A stretch of DNA of 64,000 nucleotides, from assembly GCA_001799895.1 (NCBI GenBank), contig MGUI01000002.1, positions 17,533 through 81,532 on the forward strand, written 5' to 3'. Source of the stretch: Elusimicrobia bacterium GWD2_63_28 (GTDB lineage: Bacteria; Elusimicrobiota; Elusimicrobia; Elusimicrobiales; UBA9959). The notes below the pieces were generated by a model that made no database searches, had not been told where the DNA came from, and worked only from the letters and a program-made list of their open reading frames with translations. Shown here piece by piece: positions 33,516 to 41,343 of the stretch. The position numbers were made by a program, and so were the translations under genes. Positions within the stretch are counted from its first letter, which is position 1. Each line of letters starts with the position of its first letter.

Positions 33516-33847
33516 TTCCGCGCCGGGCCTTTCAGAAACTTGTCTTTAAGTACGCCGGGGACTTTTACCACTACGGTCTTGACGGCCGCCAGCGCCCTGA
33601 AGTCGGCGCTCTCGCCCGGCTCGATAACGATTATATCCCCGGCCGAGTATTTGACGCCGTTGATCCTGGCGCTGCCCGAGACTATGACCGTTATTTCGGT
33701 GGCGACCTTGTGGAAATGGGCCTCTTCGCGTTCGCCTTTCCTATAGGTTTTAATTCCCGCCTCGGCGGCTTTGGTTTTGTAGCAGGCCGGCGAGAAATTC
33801 CCCACGAACCAGCCCCGCGTCATGTCCTTCAGCTTGAATTCTTTCAT
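33509..33847 (-). CDS. Small cupin-domain protein
   Basis: 112 residues from the ATG at 33847, which overlaps the upstream stop by 4 bases. EEAHFHKVATEITVIVSGSARINGVKYSAGDIIVIEPGESADF is a single double-stranded beta-helix with a cupin motif 1 (HFH then E) and motif 2 (GDIIVIEPGE), although the second His is missing. Such proteins in sugar operons are isomerases or binding proteins. The Cys in the last residue and near FSPACYKTK has no obvious meaning. Confidence 0.8.
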   Translation of the reverse strand: MKEFKLKDMTRGWFVGNFSPACYKTKAAEAGIKTYRKGEREEAHFHKVATEITVIVSGSARINGVKYSAGDIIVIEPGESADFRALAAVKTVVVKVPGVLKDKFLKGPARKC

Positions 33848-34476
33848 GATTTTTCCCCACAGGCGGCTATGCGCCTCTTCACGAAGTTGTAGCAGACCTC
33901 GCCGGGCCCGGAAACCCTGGCCACATGCGCCCCGGCCGCCTCCGCGGCCTTCACCCCGACGGGATGGTCCTCCAGCACCAGGCACTCGTCCGGCCGCAGC
34001 CCCAGCCTGGCGAAAGCCCCCAGGTAGAGCTGCGGGTCCGGCTTGGGCCTCGCGGCGTCTTCCTGGGCCGTGAAGAATTCCAGGTAGGGCAGCAGGCCGG
34101 CCCTGGAAAGGACCTGTTCCGCGGTTCGCCGCAGCGAATTGGACGCAACGGCCAGCCGGTAGCCTTCACCCTTCAGCGCGGCCATCATCTCCAGGTGCTC
34201 CCGGCGCGGGGCGCAATCCTTCAGGATGAGCTCGGTGGTATAGCGCTGTTTCAGTTCGTTTATAGCGGGGTAGAGCTCCGCCGGCAGCCCTTTTTCGGCG
34301 GACAGCAGCTTCAGCTTTTCTGCCGTAGTCAGCCCGTCGTAGCTGCGGTCGTGTTCTTCCCGGTCCAGGGCGAAGCCGTGCGCGGCAAGGGCCCGGCTGA
34401 AAGCCTGGTAATGCCACGCGCCCGCGTCCACCAGCACGCCGTCGAGGTCGAAGATGACGGCTTTAATCGCGGCCAT
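33844..34476 (-). CDS. HAD-superfamily phosphatase / beta-phosphoglucomutase-like
   Basis: 210 residues. VIFDLDGVLVDAGAWHYQAF contains the HAD motif I (Asp10 and Asp12) and the cap region of the beta-phosphoglucomutase subfamily. LAVASNSLRRTAEQVL is motif II, and KPDPQLYLGAFARLGLRPDECLVLEDHPVGVKAAEAAG gives motifs III and IV. It likely removes phosphate from, or moves it on, a sugar phosphate that the downstream nucleotidyltransferase uses. Overlaps both neighbours, so it is coupled in translation. Confidence 0.87.
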   Translation of the reverse strand: MAAIKAVIFDLDGVLVDAGAWHYQAFSRALAAHGFALDREEHDRSYDGLTTAEKLKLLSAEKGLPAELYPAINELKQRYTTELILKDCAPRREHLEMMAALKGEGYRLAVASNSLRRTAEQVLSRAGLLPYLEFFTAQEDAARPKPDPQLYLGAFARLGLRPDECLVLEDHPVGVKAAEAAGAHVARVSGPGEVCYNFVKRRIAACGEKS

Positions 34477-35077
34477 TGAAATATAGCCTCGCGCGCCGCG
34501 GGTGATCGGTGCAGAGCATGAGGCTGTCCCGCCCGGTTTTCTTCTCGATAGCCCTGAGCTTACCCCATTCCTCCGCGTAGTCCCGCTTATGCAGCTCGGG
34601 GGACACTACGCAGACCTGCTTGCCCGCCGCCAGGTGCCCCCGGACCGCCGCCAGGCCGATCCAGGGCCCGTGAAACTCGTCGAGCCAGACGCCCGCGGCC
34701 TGGTCGTAATACGCGGGGGCGGGCTCGTATTCGCTCTGCCGCGTGAATACCCTGAGGGAACGCTTTAAATACCCCAGGCCGTCGGGGACGGCCATGTCGA
34801 AAACGAAATAATTGCGGACTTTGAATTTCGCCAGCAGCGCGGCCAGCTTGGCCTGCAGGCCGCAGGCCTTGATGTTCAGCGCCAGCGGCAGGTCTCCCCC
34901 CGCCGCCGCGTACTCGGCCAGGAACCGCTCCAGCCCGGCGCAGCGCGCCGCCGGGAGGTCATGCGAGACCACGAGGGCGCCCGCGGCGTCGCGCACGTCC
35001 AGCTCGGCGCCGTAACCGGCCCGCAGGGAGCGGCGGAAGGACTCAGGCGTGTTGGTTTTATGGGTAAGTATGCGCAT
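34463..35077 (-). CDS. Glycerophosphodiester-phosphodiesterase-like protein
   Basis: 204 residues. MRILTHKTNTPESF, then GAELDVRDAAGALVVSHD, match the start of the GDPD fold: a His near the N-terminus, an E-x-D metal pair and a catalytic-type His in VSHD. The usual HRG is HKT here and the domain is shorter than a full GDPD (about 240 or more), so activity may be altered. In polysaccharide loci such proteins act on phosphodiester-linked substituents. It is the first gene of the operon. A -10-like TATCAT sits eight bases before its ATG. Confidence 0.7.
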   Translation of the reverse strand: MRILTHKTNTPESFRRSLRAGYGAELDVRDAAGALVVSHDLPAARCAGLERFLAEYAAAGGDLPLALNIKACGLQAKLAALLAKFKVRNYFVFDMAVPDGLGYLKRSLRVFTRQSEYEPAPAYYDQAAGVWLDEFHGPWIGLAAVRGHLAAGKQVCVVSPELHKRDYAEEWGKLRAIEKKTGRDSLMLCTDHPRRARLYFNGRD

Positions 35078-35092
35078 CGTTTTAAATGATAC

Positions 35093-35122
35093 AAAAAACC
35101 GGCCTGCGGCCCGGCAGCCCGG
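35093..35122 (-). terminator. Intrinsic terminator of operon I
   Basis: On the minus strand CCGGGCTGC, a six-base loop and GCAGGCCGG form a nine-bp stem with one mismatch, followed at once by TTTTTT. It lies 25 bases after the stop of the last operon I gene (35147) and upstream of the 35077 gene, separating the two transcripts. Confidence 0.75.
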
Positions 35123-35146
35123 CCAGGACGGACCGAAGCGCCGTCA

Positions 35147-36364
35147 CTAGGCTTTTTTTCGCGCGCGCAGCAGTTCGTTGACCTGGAGGTTCAGCGTGTC
35201 GCCGCAGTTGAAGTTCCGCAGCTTCGCGTAGTCCCTGCTTTTATAATAAGCCACCTGCAGGTCGAACAGCCTGCGTTGATGCCCTTCCAGCAGCGCCCTG
35301 CTGCCGGCTTTAAAGTCTATGTGGCTGAGCAGGCGGTAGCTCTCGTCGGGGAACTTGACCCGGAAATCCTCGAAGGACCTGGTGCCGGGGTAAGGCGTCC
35401 AGAAATACATCTCCGTCGAGGCCGGCAGGTACCTGCGCAGGATGCCGTCCACCGTGTCCAGGTAGTAGGCGGAGCGCTTGTCCCTGGCGCCCCTGATCAT
35501 CAGGTTCAGGTGCAGGTTTATGCCGCACTTATGCGCCAGCTCCGCCACCCGCAGCTTCTCGGGATCGTCCGCGCAGCCTTCCTGCACATTGAAGCCGAAC
35601 GAGAAGCAGAACCAGCCGGCGGCTTTCATGCGCGCCATCTTTTCGGCGGTGAGCCCGCCGAGCGGCCCCAGGAAAGAGTAGATCTTCTTGCCGCTGCGGG
35701 CCAGCAGCGCCAGGATCTCGTCGAACTCGGGGTGCAGGAAGAACCCCTCGTCGCGGATGAACAGGTAGTCGTAGTCGTACCTCGAGAGGAGCTTCAGCTC
35801 TTTCCTGATATAGGAGGCAGGGTAAAAATGCTTCTTGTCCTTGTAGGTGGCGTAGATATAGCAGTTCCCGGCGAAGTCGCAGGGAAAGGGGCAGCCCATG
35901 AAGGTGTTGATGGAGAGCGAGCGCCGGCCCGGGTAGATATCGGCGAACCAGAATTCCTTGAGCTTGTCTACGGGGAACACGCTCCGGTCCATGTGGTTGG
36001 GGCGGAACTTGCCCCTGACCACGCCCCGGGGCCCCGCTATCAGCTCGTCGATGTTGTTGCCGAAGCCGACCACGATCCTGCCGGCGAGCCCCTTGAAGTC
36101 CTGCGGGCGCAGGCTGGGGTGGTAGCCCCCGGCGATGATCCTGCTTGCGCCGACTTGCTTCGAGAACGCCTTGAAGTCGGGCAGGCCGCAGGTAAAGACG
36201 GAGCACAGGTACAGGTCCCCGTCGGGCCGGACCGCGTTGTCGAAGACGAACTCGGTGTCCCACTCGCGGGCGTCGGGCACACAATAGAGGATGGACGGCT
36301 CCCGCACGCGGACCTCCGAAGAGAGGCTCGGGAAATTATACAGGTAGCACTTTTTCTTTTTCAT
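35147..36364 (-). CDS. Radical SAM-like protein with atypical CX3CX5C motif and B12-binding-like N-terminus
   Basis: 405 residues from the ATG at 36364, which overlaps the previous stop as ATGA. Residues 45-145 look like a reduced B12-binding domain (RIIAGGYHPSLRPQDFKG, VVGFGNNIDELIAG). The Fe-S motif reads FMGCPFPCDFAGNCYIYA: Cys158 and Cys162 as usual, but the third Cys (168) is five residues later instead of two. PLGGLTAEKMARMKAAGW and FGFNVQEGC follow as in class B enzymes. Either this is a variant cluster site or the third ligand is different. It is the last gene of operon I. Confidence 0.75.
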   Translation of the reverse strand: MKKKKCYLYNFPSLSSEVRVREPSILYCVPDAREWDTEFVFDNAVRPDGDLYLCSVFTCGLPDFKAFSKQVGASRIIAGGYHPSLRPQDFKGLAGRIVVGFGNNIDELIAGPRGVVRGKFRPNHMDRSVFPVDKLKEFWFADIYPGRRSLSINTFMGCPFPCDFAGNCYIYATYKDKKHFYPASYIRKELKLLSRYDYDYLFIRDEGFFLHPEFDEILALLARSGKKIYSFLGPLGGLTAEKMARMKAAGWFCFSFGFNVQEGCADDPEKLRVAELAHKCGINLHLNLMIRGARDKRSAYYLDTVDGILRRYLPASTEMYFWTPYPGTRSFEDFRVKFPDESYRLLSHIDFKAGSRALLEGHQRRLFDLQVAYYKSRDYAKLRNFNCGDTLNLQVNELLRARKKA

Positions 36365-37413
36365 TTGCGCGCGCGTTTCCCCGCGGGGGCGGCGAGCAGG
36401 CGCCGGCAGTAGGAGCATTGCCAGCAGTCGTGCGCGCAGGCGGTCCTGACGTCGAAGAAATCGTCCGGGTACGGCCGCAGGTACGCTCCCGCGGCCTTGC
36501 CTCCCCCCTCCCCGCGCGCGTCGTTGCCGCTCAGGAAGAGCGTGCCGCCGAAAGCCGACTGCATGCCCCGGGCCAGCGTGACGTCGGCCTCGTTTATATA
36601 ATCGGCCAGGAGGCCCGCTATGAAATCGTTCGAAACCGGCCAGCCGTGCACGCCGCGCGAGGCGACCTTGAATTCGTCCACGAGCCCGGCGTAGCGGGGC
36701 AGGAATTTGGGCGGGACGTACTGGCCGGTCAGGAAGCGCCAGCGCTGGTCCGGGGCCAGCTTGCCGCAGTAGAAGAGGCCCTGGTCCGGCTTTGCGCCCA
36801 GGCCCATGGTCATGGAGCAGGAATGGAAGCCCTGGTCGGGGCATTCGAAGATGCAGCCCTCGTTGGCCATCAGCCTGAGCTTCAGGCCGGGAAAAGCCTT
36901 GCGCACGGCCGCGATGTACTTCAGGTCGTAGGTCTTGCGCCGGCCTATATTGTAGGAGGTTATAAGGCCGGCCGGGTCCCGCTCCAGCAGTTGGTGCAGC
37001 TGGTTCAGGGAATTGATGTCATTGATGATGGAAATGGACAGCTCGTACCTGCCGAGCCGGAGGAACTCGTCCATTACGCAGGTCCCGTTCACCGTCACCG
37101 CGTCGGGTTTAAGGGCGTTCGCTATCTTCACCAGCCCGGGCAGGGCCGCGGAGCCGCTTATGCCGTCGAAATTGTAGACGAGGTTGAACCCGATATTTTC
37201 GGCCTTCAGCGCGGCCCGCAGTGCCCGCAGCCTGCCCGGGGGCATCCCGGGCACGAACCTGGCGCTGGACACGCCCAGCGAGAGCCCGGGGGTGGAATAG
37301 ACCGACGAGATGTATTTTTTAAAAGGCAGGACGACGGCGCGGAAGAAATCCTTGTCCCCGTTATAGCCCACGCTGAATTTGCGGTAATACTTTTTATTGT
37401 CTTTCAGTCGCAT
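36361..37413 (-). CDS. Cys-rich protein, possibly peptidase U32-like TIM barrel
   Basis: 350 residues. The middle resembles the U32 family in layout: a strand-helix pattern (DAVTVNGTC, YELSISIINDINS) and then LMANEGCIFECPDQGFHSC. Cysteines lie at 112, 187, 191, 199, 216 and as a C-terminal knot CAHDCWQCSYC (326, 330, 333, 336), enough for two Fe-S clusters. U32-related UbiU/UbiV and TrhP carry Fe-S clusters and act in hydroxylations, so an oxygen-independent hydroxylase-like role is conceivable but unproven. Preceded by a -10 box, so it may also have its own promoter. Confidence 0.55.
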   Translation of the reverse strand: MRLKDNKKYYRKFSVGYNGDKDFFRAVVLPFKKYISSVYSTPGLSLGVSSARFVPGMPPGRLRALRAALKAENIGFNLVYNFDGISGSAALPGLVKIANALKPDAVTVNGTCVMDEFLRLGRYELSISIINDINSLNQLHQLLERDPAGLITSYNIGRRKTYDLKYIAAVRKAFPGLKLRLMANEGCIFECPDQGFHSCSMTMGLGAKPDQGLFYCGKLAPDQRWRFLTGQYVPPKFLPRYAGLVDEFKVASRGVHGWPVSNDFIAGLLADYINEADVTLARGMQSAFGGTLFLSGNDARGEGGGKAAGAYLRPYPDDFFDVRTACAHDCWQCSYCRRLLAAPAGKRARK

Positions 37414-37433
37414 GTTCCGGCTCCGGCGGGACT

Positions 37434-37439
37434 ATTATA
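37434..37439 (-). promoter_or_regulatory. -10 box (TATAAT) inside operon I
   Basis: TATAAT on the minus strand in the 21-base gap between the methyltransferase stop and the U32-like start. No good -35. It could let the last two genes be transcribed on their own. Confidence 0.35.
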
Positions 37440-38220
37440 ACACTTGCGGGCGCGCGGCCGGCTTCTGCGCCGCGAAGATCACCCATTTCCAGGCGGCCAG
37501 CAGCTCGCCTTTGCGCACGGTTACGCCGCAGGCCCTGCGGTCGGCGGCGCCGGTCCCCAGGTAGGCGGCGAAGATCTTCGCCTTCTGCTCCGGGGAAAGG
37601 TTGGGATAGCATTTCATCAGGGCCGTGATGGATTCCCTGGTAAAGTGAACTGCTTCTTTTTTAACGCGCAGGCCGGCCCGCCTGATATGCGCGCGCAGGT
37701 CGCCGCCCAGGTAAAGCTTGGAGGGATCTTTGAACACGCCTTCGGGCTGTATCAGCCGGTAGATCCTGAGCAGGCGCTTGCGCTCCGCGGCGCTGCGCGG
37801 CACGTGGTGGCTCAGCAGCAGCGCGCCGCCGGGCTTCAGCACGCGCGCGGCTTCCTTCAGGAAAACCGCCGGCTTGAGGAACTGCATGGCCTGGCGCATC
37901 ACCACCGCGTCGAAGAAGCCGTCCGGGTAGGGGATGGCGTGCGCGTCGCCCGGCTTGAGGGTCTTGATATGCCGGGCCGCCTCGCCGAGCATGCCGGTAG
38001 AGAGGTCGAAGCCGTAGGTCTCCAGGCCGCGGCGCTTCAGCGCGCCCGTCACCTCGCCGGTGCCGCAGCAGGCTTCCAGAATACGGCCTTTGGCCGGCAG
38101 CAGGTTTGCGGCGGCGCGGCGGTGCGCCGCCAGCAGGCCGGGGTCCGTAACCCACGAGGCGGACTTGGAAAATTCGGACGAGCGCGCGTCGAACTGCGCC
38201 TTCACGGTGTCGTTTTTCAT
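37435..38220 (-). CDS. Class I SAM-dependent methyltransferase (UbiE/Methyltransf_11 type)
   Basis: 261 residues. RILEACCGTGEVTGAL is the SAM-binding motif I (the usual D/E-xGxGxG reads EACCGTG), YGFDLSTGML motif II, and GDAHAIPYPDGFFDAVVMRQAMQFLK the post-motif of methyltransferase family 11, with VLKPGGALLLSHH. The C-terminal 70 residues (AHIRRAGLRVKKEAVHF onward) are less conserved. ATGA overlap with the upstream B12-type radical SAM gene. Two methyl-transfer-type enzymes side by side (this one and the radical SAM protein) suggest a small molecule that is methylated more than once. Confidence 0.88.
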   Translation of the reverse strand: MKNDTVKAQFDARSSEFSKSASWVTDPGLLAAHRRAAANLLPAKGRILEACCGTGEVTGALKRRGLETYGFDLSTGMLGEAARHIKTLKPGDAHAIPYPDGFFDAVVMRQAMQFLKPAVFLKEAARVLKPGGALLLSHHVPRSAAERKRLLRIYRLIQPEGVFKDPSKLYLGGDLRAHIRRAGLRVKKEAVHFTRESITALMKCYPNLSPEQKAKIFAAYLGTGAADRRACGVTVRKGELLAAWKWVIFAAQKPAARPQVL

Positions 38221-39752
38221 TTTAGCAGGGAGCCCGGGCAGAGCCGGGCGTCCTCCTCCAGCACCGACTTCACTTCTTCGTCTGAAACGGGGCGGTCCGG
38301 ATAGGCGTAGGCCCGCTTGTCCTTCACCAGCGCCGCCGTGCCGTAAGGGCCGGGCACGTAGTTGGCCTCTATGTCGCGGTAGGCCTTTCTGTAGGCCTCT
38401 TCCGGCAGGCCGGACAGGTTCAGAAAATCGTCGTCGGCCAGGCCGCGCTCGCGCGCCAGCAGGCCGCGCAGGTGGCCGAGCTCGTCTTTTATGGCGCCGG
38501 AGGCCACCGCGTCGGCGTAGACCTTGGTGCCGGGGATGGCGGACAGGTATTTTACCCGGCACGGCGTACCCGGCGACGCCGAGAAGGCCTTGGCGCGGGC
38601 CAGCGCCTCCGGCGTCTCGCCGGGCAGGCCGACCACGTAAGCCGCCCCCACGGTGATGCCGGCCTCCCGGGTGAGCTGCAGCGCGCGCACGGTCTCGTCC
38701 TCGCTGAAGCCTTTGCTGGCGCCGTCGAGCGCCGCCTGGCTGAGCGTCTCCACGCCGTAGAGCACCTGGTCGCAGCCCGCGCCCGCCATCGCCTTCAGGA
38801 CTTCCCCGTCCACATTCTGCACGCGCGTCATGCACCACCATTTCACGCGCAGGCCTTTTAGCACCTCGCACAGGGCCAGCGTCCGTGTTTTAGAGAAGGT
38901 GAAGGTCAGGTCGGTGAACTGGAAGAACTCGGCCTGGTGCCGCTCCTTCAGCATGGCGAGCTCGCTCGCGAGTTTCGCCGGGGACTTCAGGCCGAGCAGC
39001 GGCGTGGTGCGGTAACAGAAAGCGCAGTTCTTGTGGCAGCCGCGGCTGGAGCTGACTATGACCTGCCTGAGAAAATTGTCGGGGCGGCCCCACAGCCGGA
39101 AATCCGGCGCCGGCAGCCCGTCGAGGTTGGCCAGCTGTTTGCGGGGCGGGGCGGTCTTGAGCGAGCCGTCCGGCAGCCGCGCTATCGCGCCGGGGATGGC
39201 GGCAGCTTCGGCGGCCAGGGTGCCGCGGCAGAAGGCGTCCAGCAGCTCAAGTATGGTGATTTCCCCCTCGCCCAGCACGCCGATGTCGGCGCGGGTGTTC
39301 TTCATTACCAGCTCCGGCACCGAGGTCACCAGCGAGCCGCCCAGGATCACCGGCCGCGACGGGGCCTCCTCCTTGGCGAGCGCGCAGAGCCCCTCTATGA
39401 ACGGAAAGCCGTCCTCGAAGGTGCCGATCCCCACCACGTCGGCGCCGCGGAGGCCGGCGGCCGCGTAGGCCAGGGGCGAAGGCTTGAACCTGGCGTCCAC
39501 GATCCTGACCCGGTAGCCGGCGTTGGCCAGCACGGTAGCGATATAGGAGATTCCCTCGAAGGGCCGCTCGAGGTAATAGCCCCAGCCCGGGGGCACGGTG
39601 AAGGGGCTAGGCGGCACCACCAGCGCGACCAGCGGCCTGGCCTGGTCCGGGAGCATCGGGGCCAGCGCGGTGGCCGCGATCAGTTCTTCCCAGCGCCGGT
39701 ATTCCCCGCCGCAGTTGACGGTACCGCTGAAATCCGTAAGGTCATCGCTCAT
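38217..39752 (-). CDS. Cobalamin-domain-type radical SAM protein of operon I (copy 2)
   Basis: 511 residues from the ATG at 39752, overlapping the ABC ATPase stop by 4 bases. The N-terminal 210 residues hold the B12-binding-like domain (VALVVPPSPFTVPP, RPFEGISYIATVLANAGY, GADVVGIGTFEDGFPF, GGSLVTSVPELVMKN, GEGEITILELL) without DXHXXG. Radical SAM motif SRGCHKNCAFC (Cys239, 243, 246). Paralogous to 44969-46342, which shares IPPSP, PFEGxxSIATV and LVTSxP. Genes between the two are a transporter and a phosphodiesterase, so one imported or exported compound may be handled by both. Confidence 0.9.
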   Translation of the reverse strand: MSDDLTDFSGTVNCGGEYRRWEELIAATALAPMLPDQARPLVALVVPPSPFTVPPGWGYYLERPFEGISYIATVLANAGYRVRIVDARFKPSPLAYAAAGLRGADVVGIGTFEDGFPFIEGLCALAKEEAPSRPVILGGSLVTSVPELVMKNTRADIGVLGEGEITILELLDAFCRGTLAAEAAAIPGAIARLPDGSLKTAPPRKQLANLDGLPAPDFRLWGRPDNFLRQVIVSSSRGCHKNCAFCYRTTPLLGLKSPAKLASELAMLKERHQAEFFQFTDLTFTFSKTRTLALCEVLKGLRVKWWCMTRVQNVDGEVLKAMAGAGCDQVLYGVETLSQAALDGASKGFSEDETVRALQLTREAGITVGAAYVVGLPGETPEALARAKAFSASPGTPCRVKYLSAIPGTKVYADAVASGAIKDELGHLRGLLARERGLADDDFLNLSGLPEEAYRKAYRDIEANYVPGPYGTAALVKDKRAYAYPDRPVSDEEVKSVLEEDARLCPGSLLK

Positions 39753-40600
39753 AGTGCCTCTTTCTCCGCCACCTTTATCACGCCCATGTCCAGGACCAAG
39801 GCCGGGCCCCTGGAGGCGGCCAGGCTCTTCTCCACTTCTTCCCGCAGGCTTTTCATCAGCCGGGCCTTGAGGGCCGTGAAGGCGGGGTGCGTCTTCACCT
39901 CGGCGGTACGCGGCTCGGGCAGGTCCACGGCGATGGATTCCTTCACCACGCCGGGGCGCGCGCTCATCACGATGATGCGGCGGCTCATGAAGATGGCTTC
40001 GTCGAGGTGGTGGGTGATAAGGACGAAGGTCTTGCCGAGCCCGCTCCACAGCCGCAGGATCTCCTCCTGCAGCATCTCGCGGGTGATATTGTCCAGCGCG
40101 GCGAAAGGCTCGTCCATCAGCACGGCGTCAGGGCCGCAGGCCAGCGCCCGCGCTATGCCCACGCGCTGCTTCATGCCCCCGGAGAGCTGGTGCGGGTACT
40201 TGTCCTCGAAGCCGTCCAGGTGCACCATGGAAAGGTATTTGCGCGCCCCGGCCCGGCGGGCCGAAGGTGAAAGGCCCCTGGCCTTCAGCGGGAACTCGAC
40301 GTTGCCGGCGGCGGTCTTCCAGGGGAAGAGCCCGTAGTCCTGGAAGATGACGGTGCGCTCGGGGGACGGCCCGTCGACCTCCGCGCCCTTGTAGAGCAGC
40401 CTGCCGGAATCGGGCTTCAGGAAGCCGGCCATCAGGTACAGCAGCGTGGTCTTGCCGCTGCCGCTGGGCCCGATGACGCTGACGAACTCCCCCTCCTGTA
40501 TCTCCAGCGACAGCCCGCCCAGGGCCTCCAGGGAGGCGCCGGACTTGGGGTCCCTGAAGGACTTGTGCACGGCCTCGGCCTTGAAAAGCGGTTCGCTCAC
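39749..40600 (-). CDS. ABC transporter ATP-binding subunit (NitT/TauT type)
   Basis: 283 residues from GTG 40600, chosen because it gives a 4-base GTGA overlap with the permease stop like the other junctions here; an ATG eight codons upstream (40624) is possible. Walker A (GPSGSGKTT), signature (LSGGMKQRVGIARAL) and Walker B (VLMDEPFAALD) are intact, and the spacing matches SsuB/TauB/NrtD subunits, which energise uptake of sulfonates, nitrate or related anions. Cytoplasmic partner of the permease and binding protein encoded just upstream. Confidence 0.92.
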   Translation of the reverse strand: MSEPLFKAEAVHKSFRDPKSGASLEALGGLSLEIQEGEFVSVIGPSGSGKTTLLYLMAGFLKPDSGRLLYKGAEVDGPSPERTVIFQDYGLFPWKTAAGNVEFPLKARGLSPSARRAGARKYLSMVHLDGFEDKYPHQLSGGMKQRVGIARALACGPDAVLMDEPFAALDNITREMLQEEILRLWSGLGKTFVLITHHLDEAIFMSRRIIVMSARPGVVKESIAVDLPEPRTAEVKTHPAFTALKARLMKSLREEVEKSLAASRGPALVLDMGVIKVAEKEAL

Positions 40601-41343
40601 GGCTCCTGCCTCCCCGGCTTCCACGAGAAGCGGCGCTCCACGCGCACGATGGCCTCGTTCATGACGTAGCCTACGGCCCCGATGGTCACCATGCCGCAGA
40701 TGACGTTGGGGATGTTCATCATCGAGCGGTTCATCTCAATCATGTAGCCGAGCCCCGACGACGAGGCGATGAGCTCCGCCGCGATCACGCTCATCCACGC
40801 GAAGCCCAGGCTGATGCGCAGGCCCGTGACGATGAACGGCAGCGCCGACGGGATAGCGACGTCGAGCAGCAGCATCTTCCTGTCCGCGCCCAGCGTCCTG
40901 GCGGCGTTCAGGTGGATCTCCTCTATGTGGCGCACGCCGGAGAAGGTGTGCAGGAACATCGGGAAGAAGGAGGCGATGAAAGTTATGAAGGCGCTGGCCC
41001 CGTCGCCTTTTATGCCGAACCAGAGTATGGCCAGCGGGATCCAGGCGATGGGCGGCACCGGGCGCAGCAGCTCTATGACCGGCAGCAGGTACGCGCGCAC
41101 CCCGGCGCGCGAGGCGGCCAGCACGCCCAGCGGGACGGCGGCGGCGAAGCCTATGGCGAGCCCGGTCAGCACCCGCTTGAGGCTGGCCGCCAGGTAGATG
41201 AAGAGCACGCCCTCGTCCGCCGTCTCTATGAAGGCGCGCAGCACCTTCGAGGGCGGCGGCATCAGGTAGGGGTTCAGCCAGCCCAGCATGCTGGCGGCCT
41301 GCCAGGAGGCCGTGATCAGGATTATCGAGACGAGGCCTTTCAC
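40597..41343 (-). CDS. ABC transporter permease (NitT/TauT type)
   Basis: 248 residues from GTG 41343 (VKGLVSIILITASWQAAS), overlapping the binding-protein stop by 4 bases. About six membrane helices. The cytoplasmic coupling loop LNAARTLGADRKMLLLDVAIPSALP is the EAA-type motif of the BPD_transp_1 family. Region LLRPVPPIAWIPLAILWFG is characteristic of the sulfonate/nitrate/taurine group. With the ATPase downstream and the binding protein upstream it forms one complete importer. Confidence 0.92.
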   Translation of the reverse strand: MKGLVSIILITASWQAASMLGWLNPYLMPPPSKVLRAFIETADEGVLFIYLAASLKRVLTGLAIGFAAAVPLGVLAASRAGVRAYLLPVIELLRPVPPIAWIPLAILWFGIKGDGASAFITFIASFFPMFLHTFSGVRHIEEIHLNAARTLGADRKMLLLDVAIPSALPFIVTGLRISLGFAWMSVIAAELIASSSGLGYMIEMNRSMMNIPNVICGMVTIGAVGYVMNEAIVRVERRFSWKPGRQEP

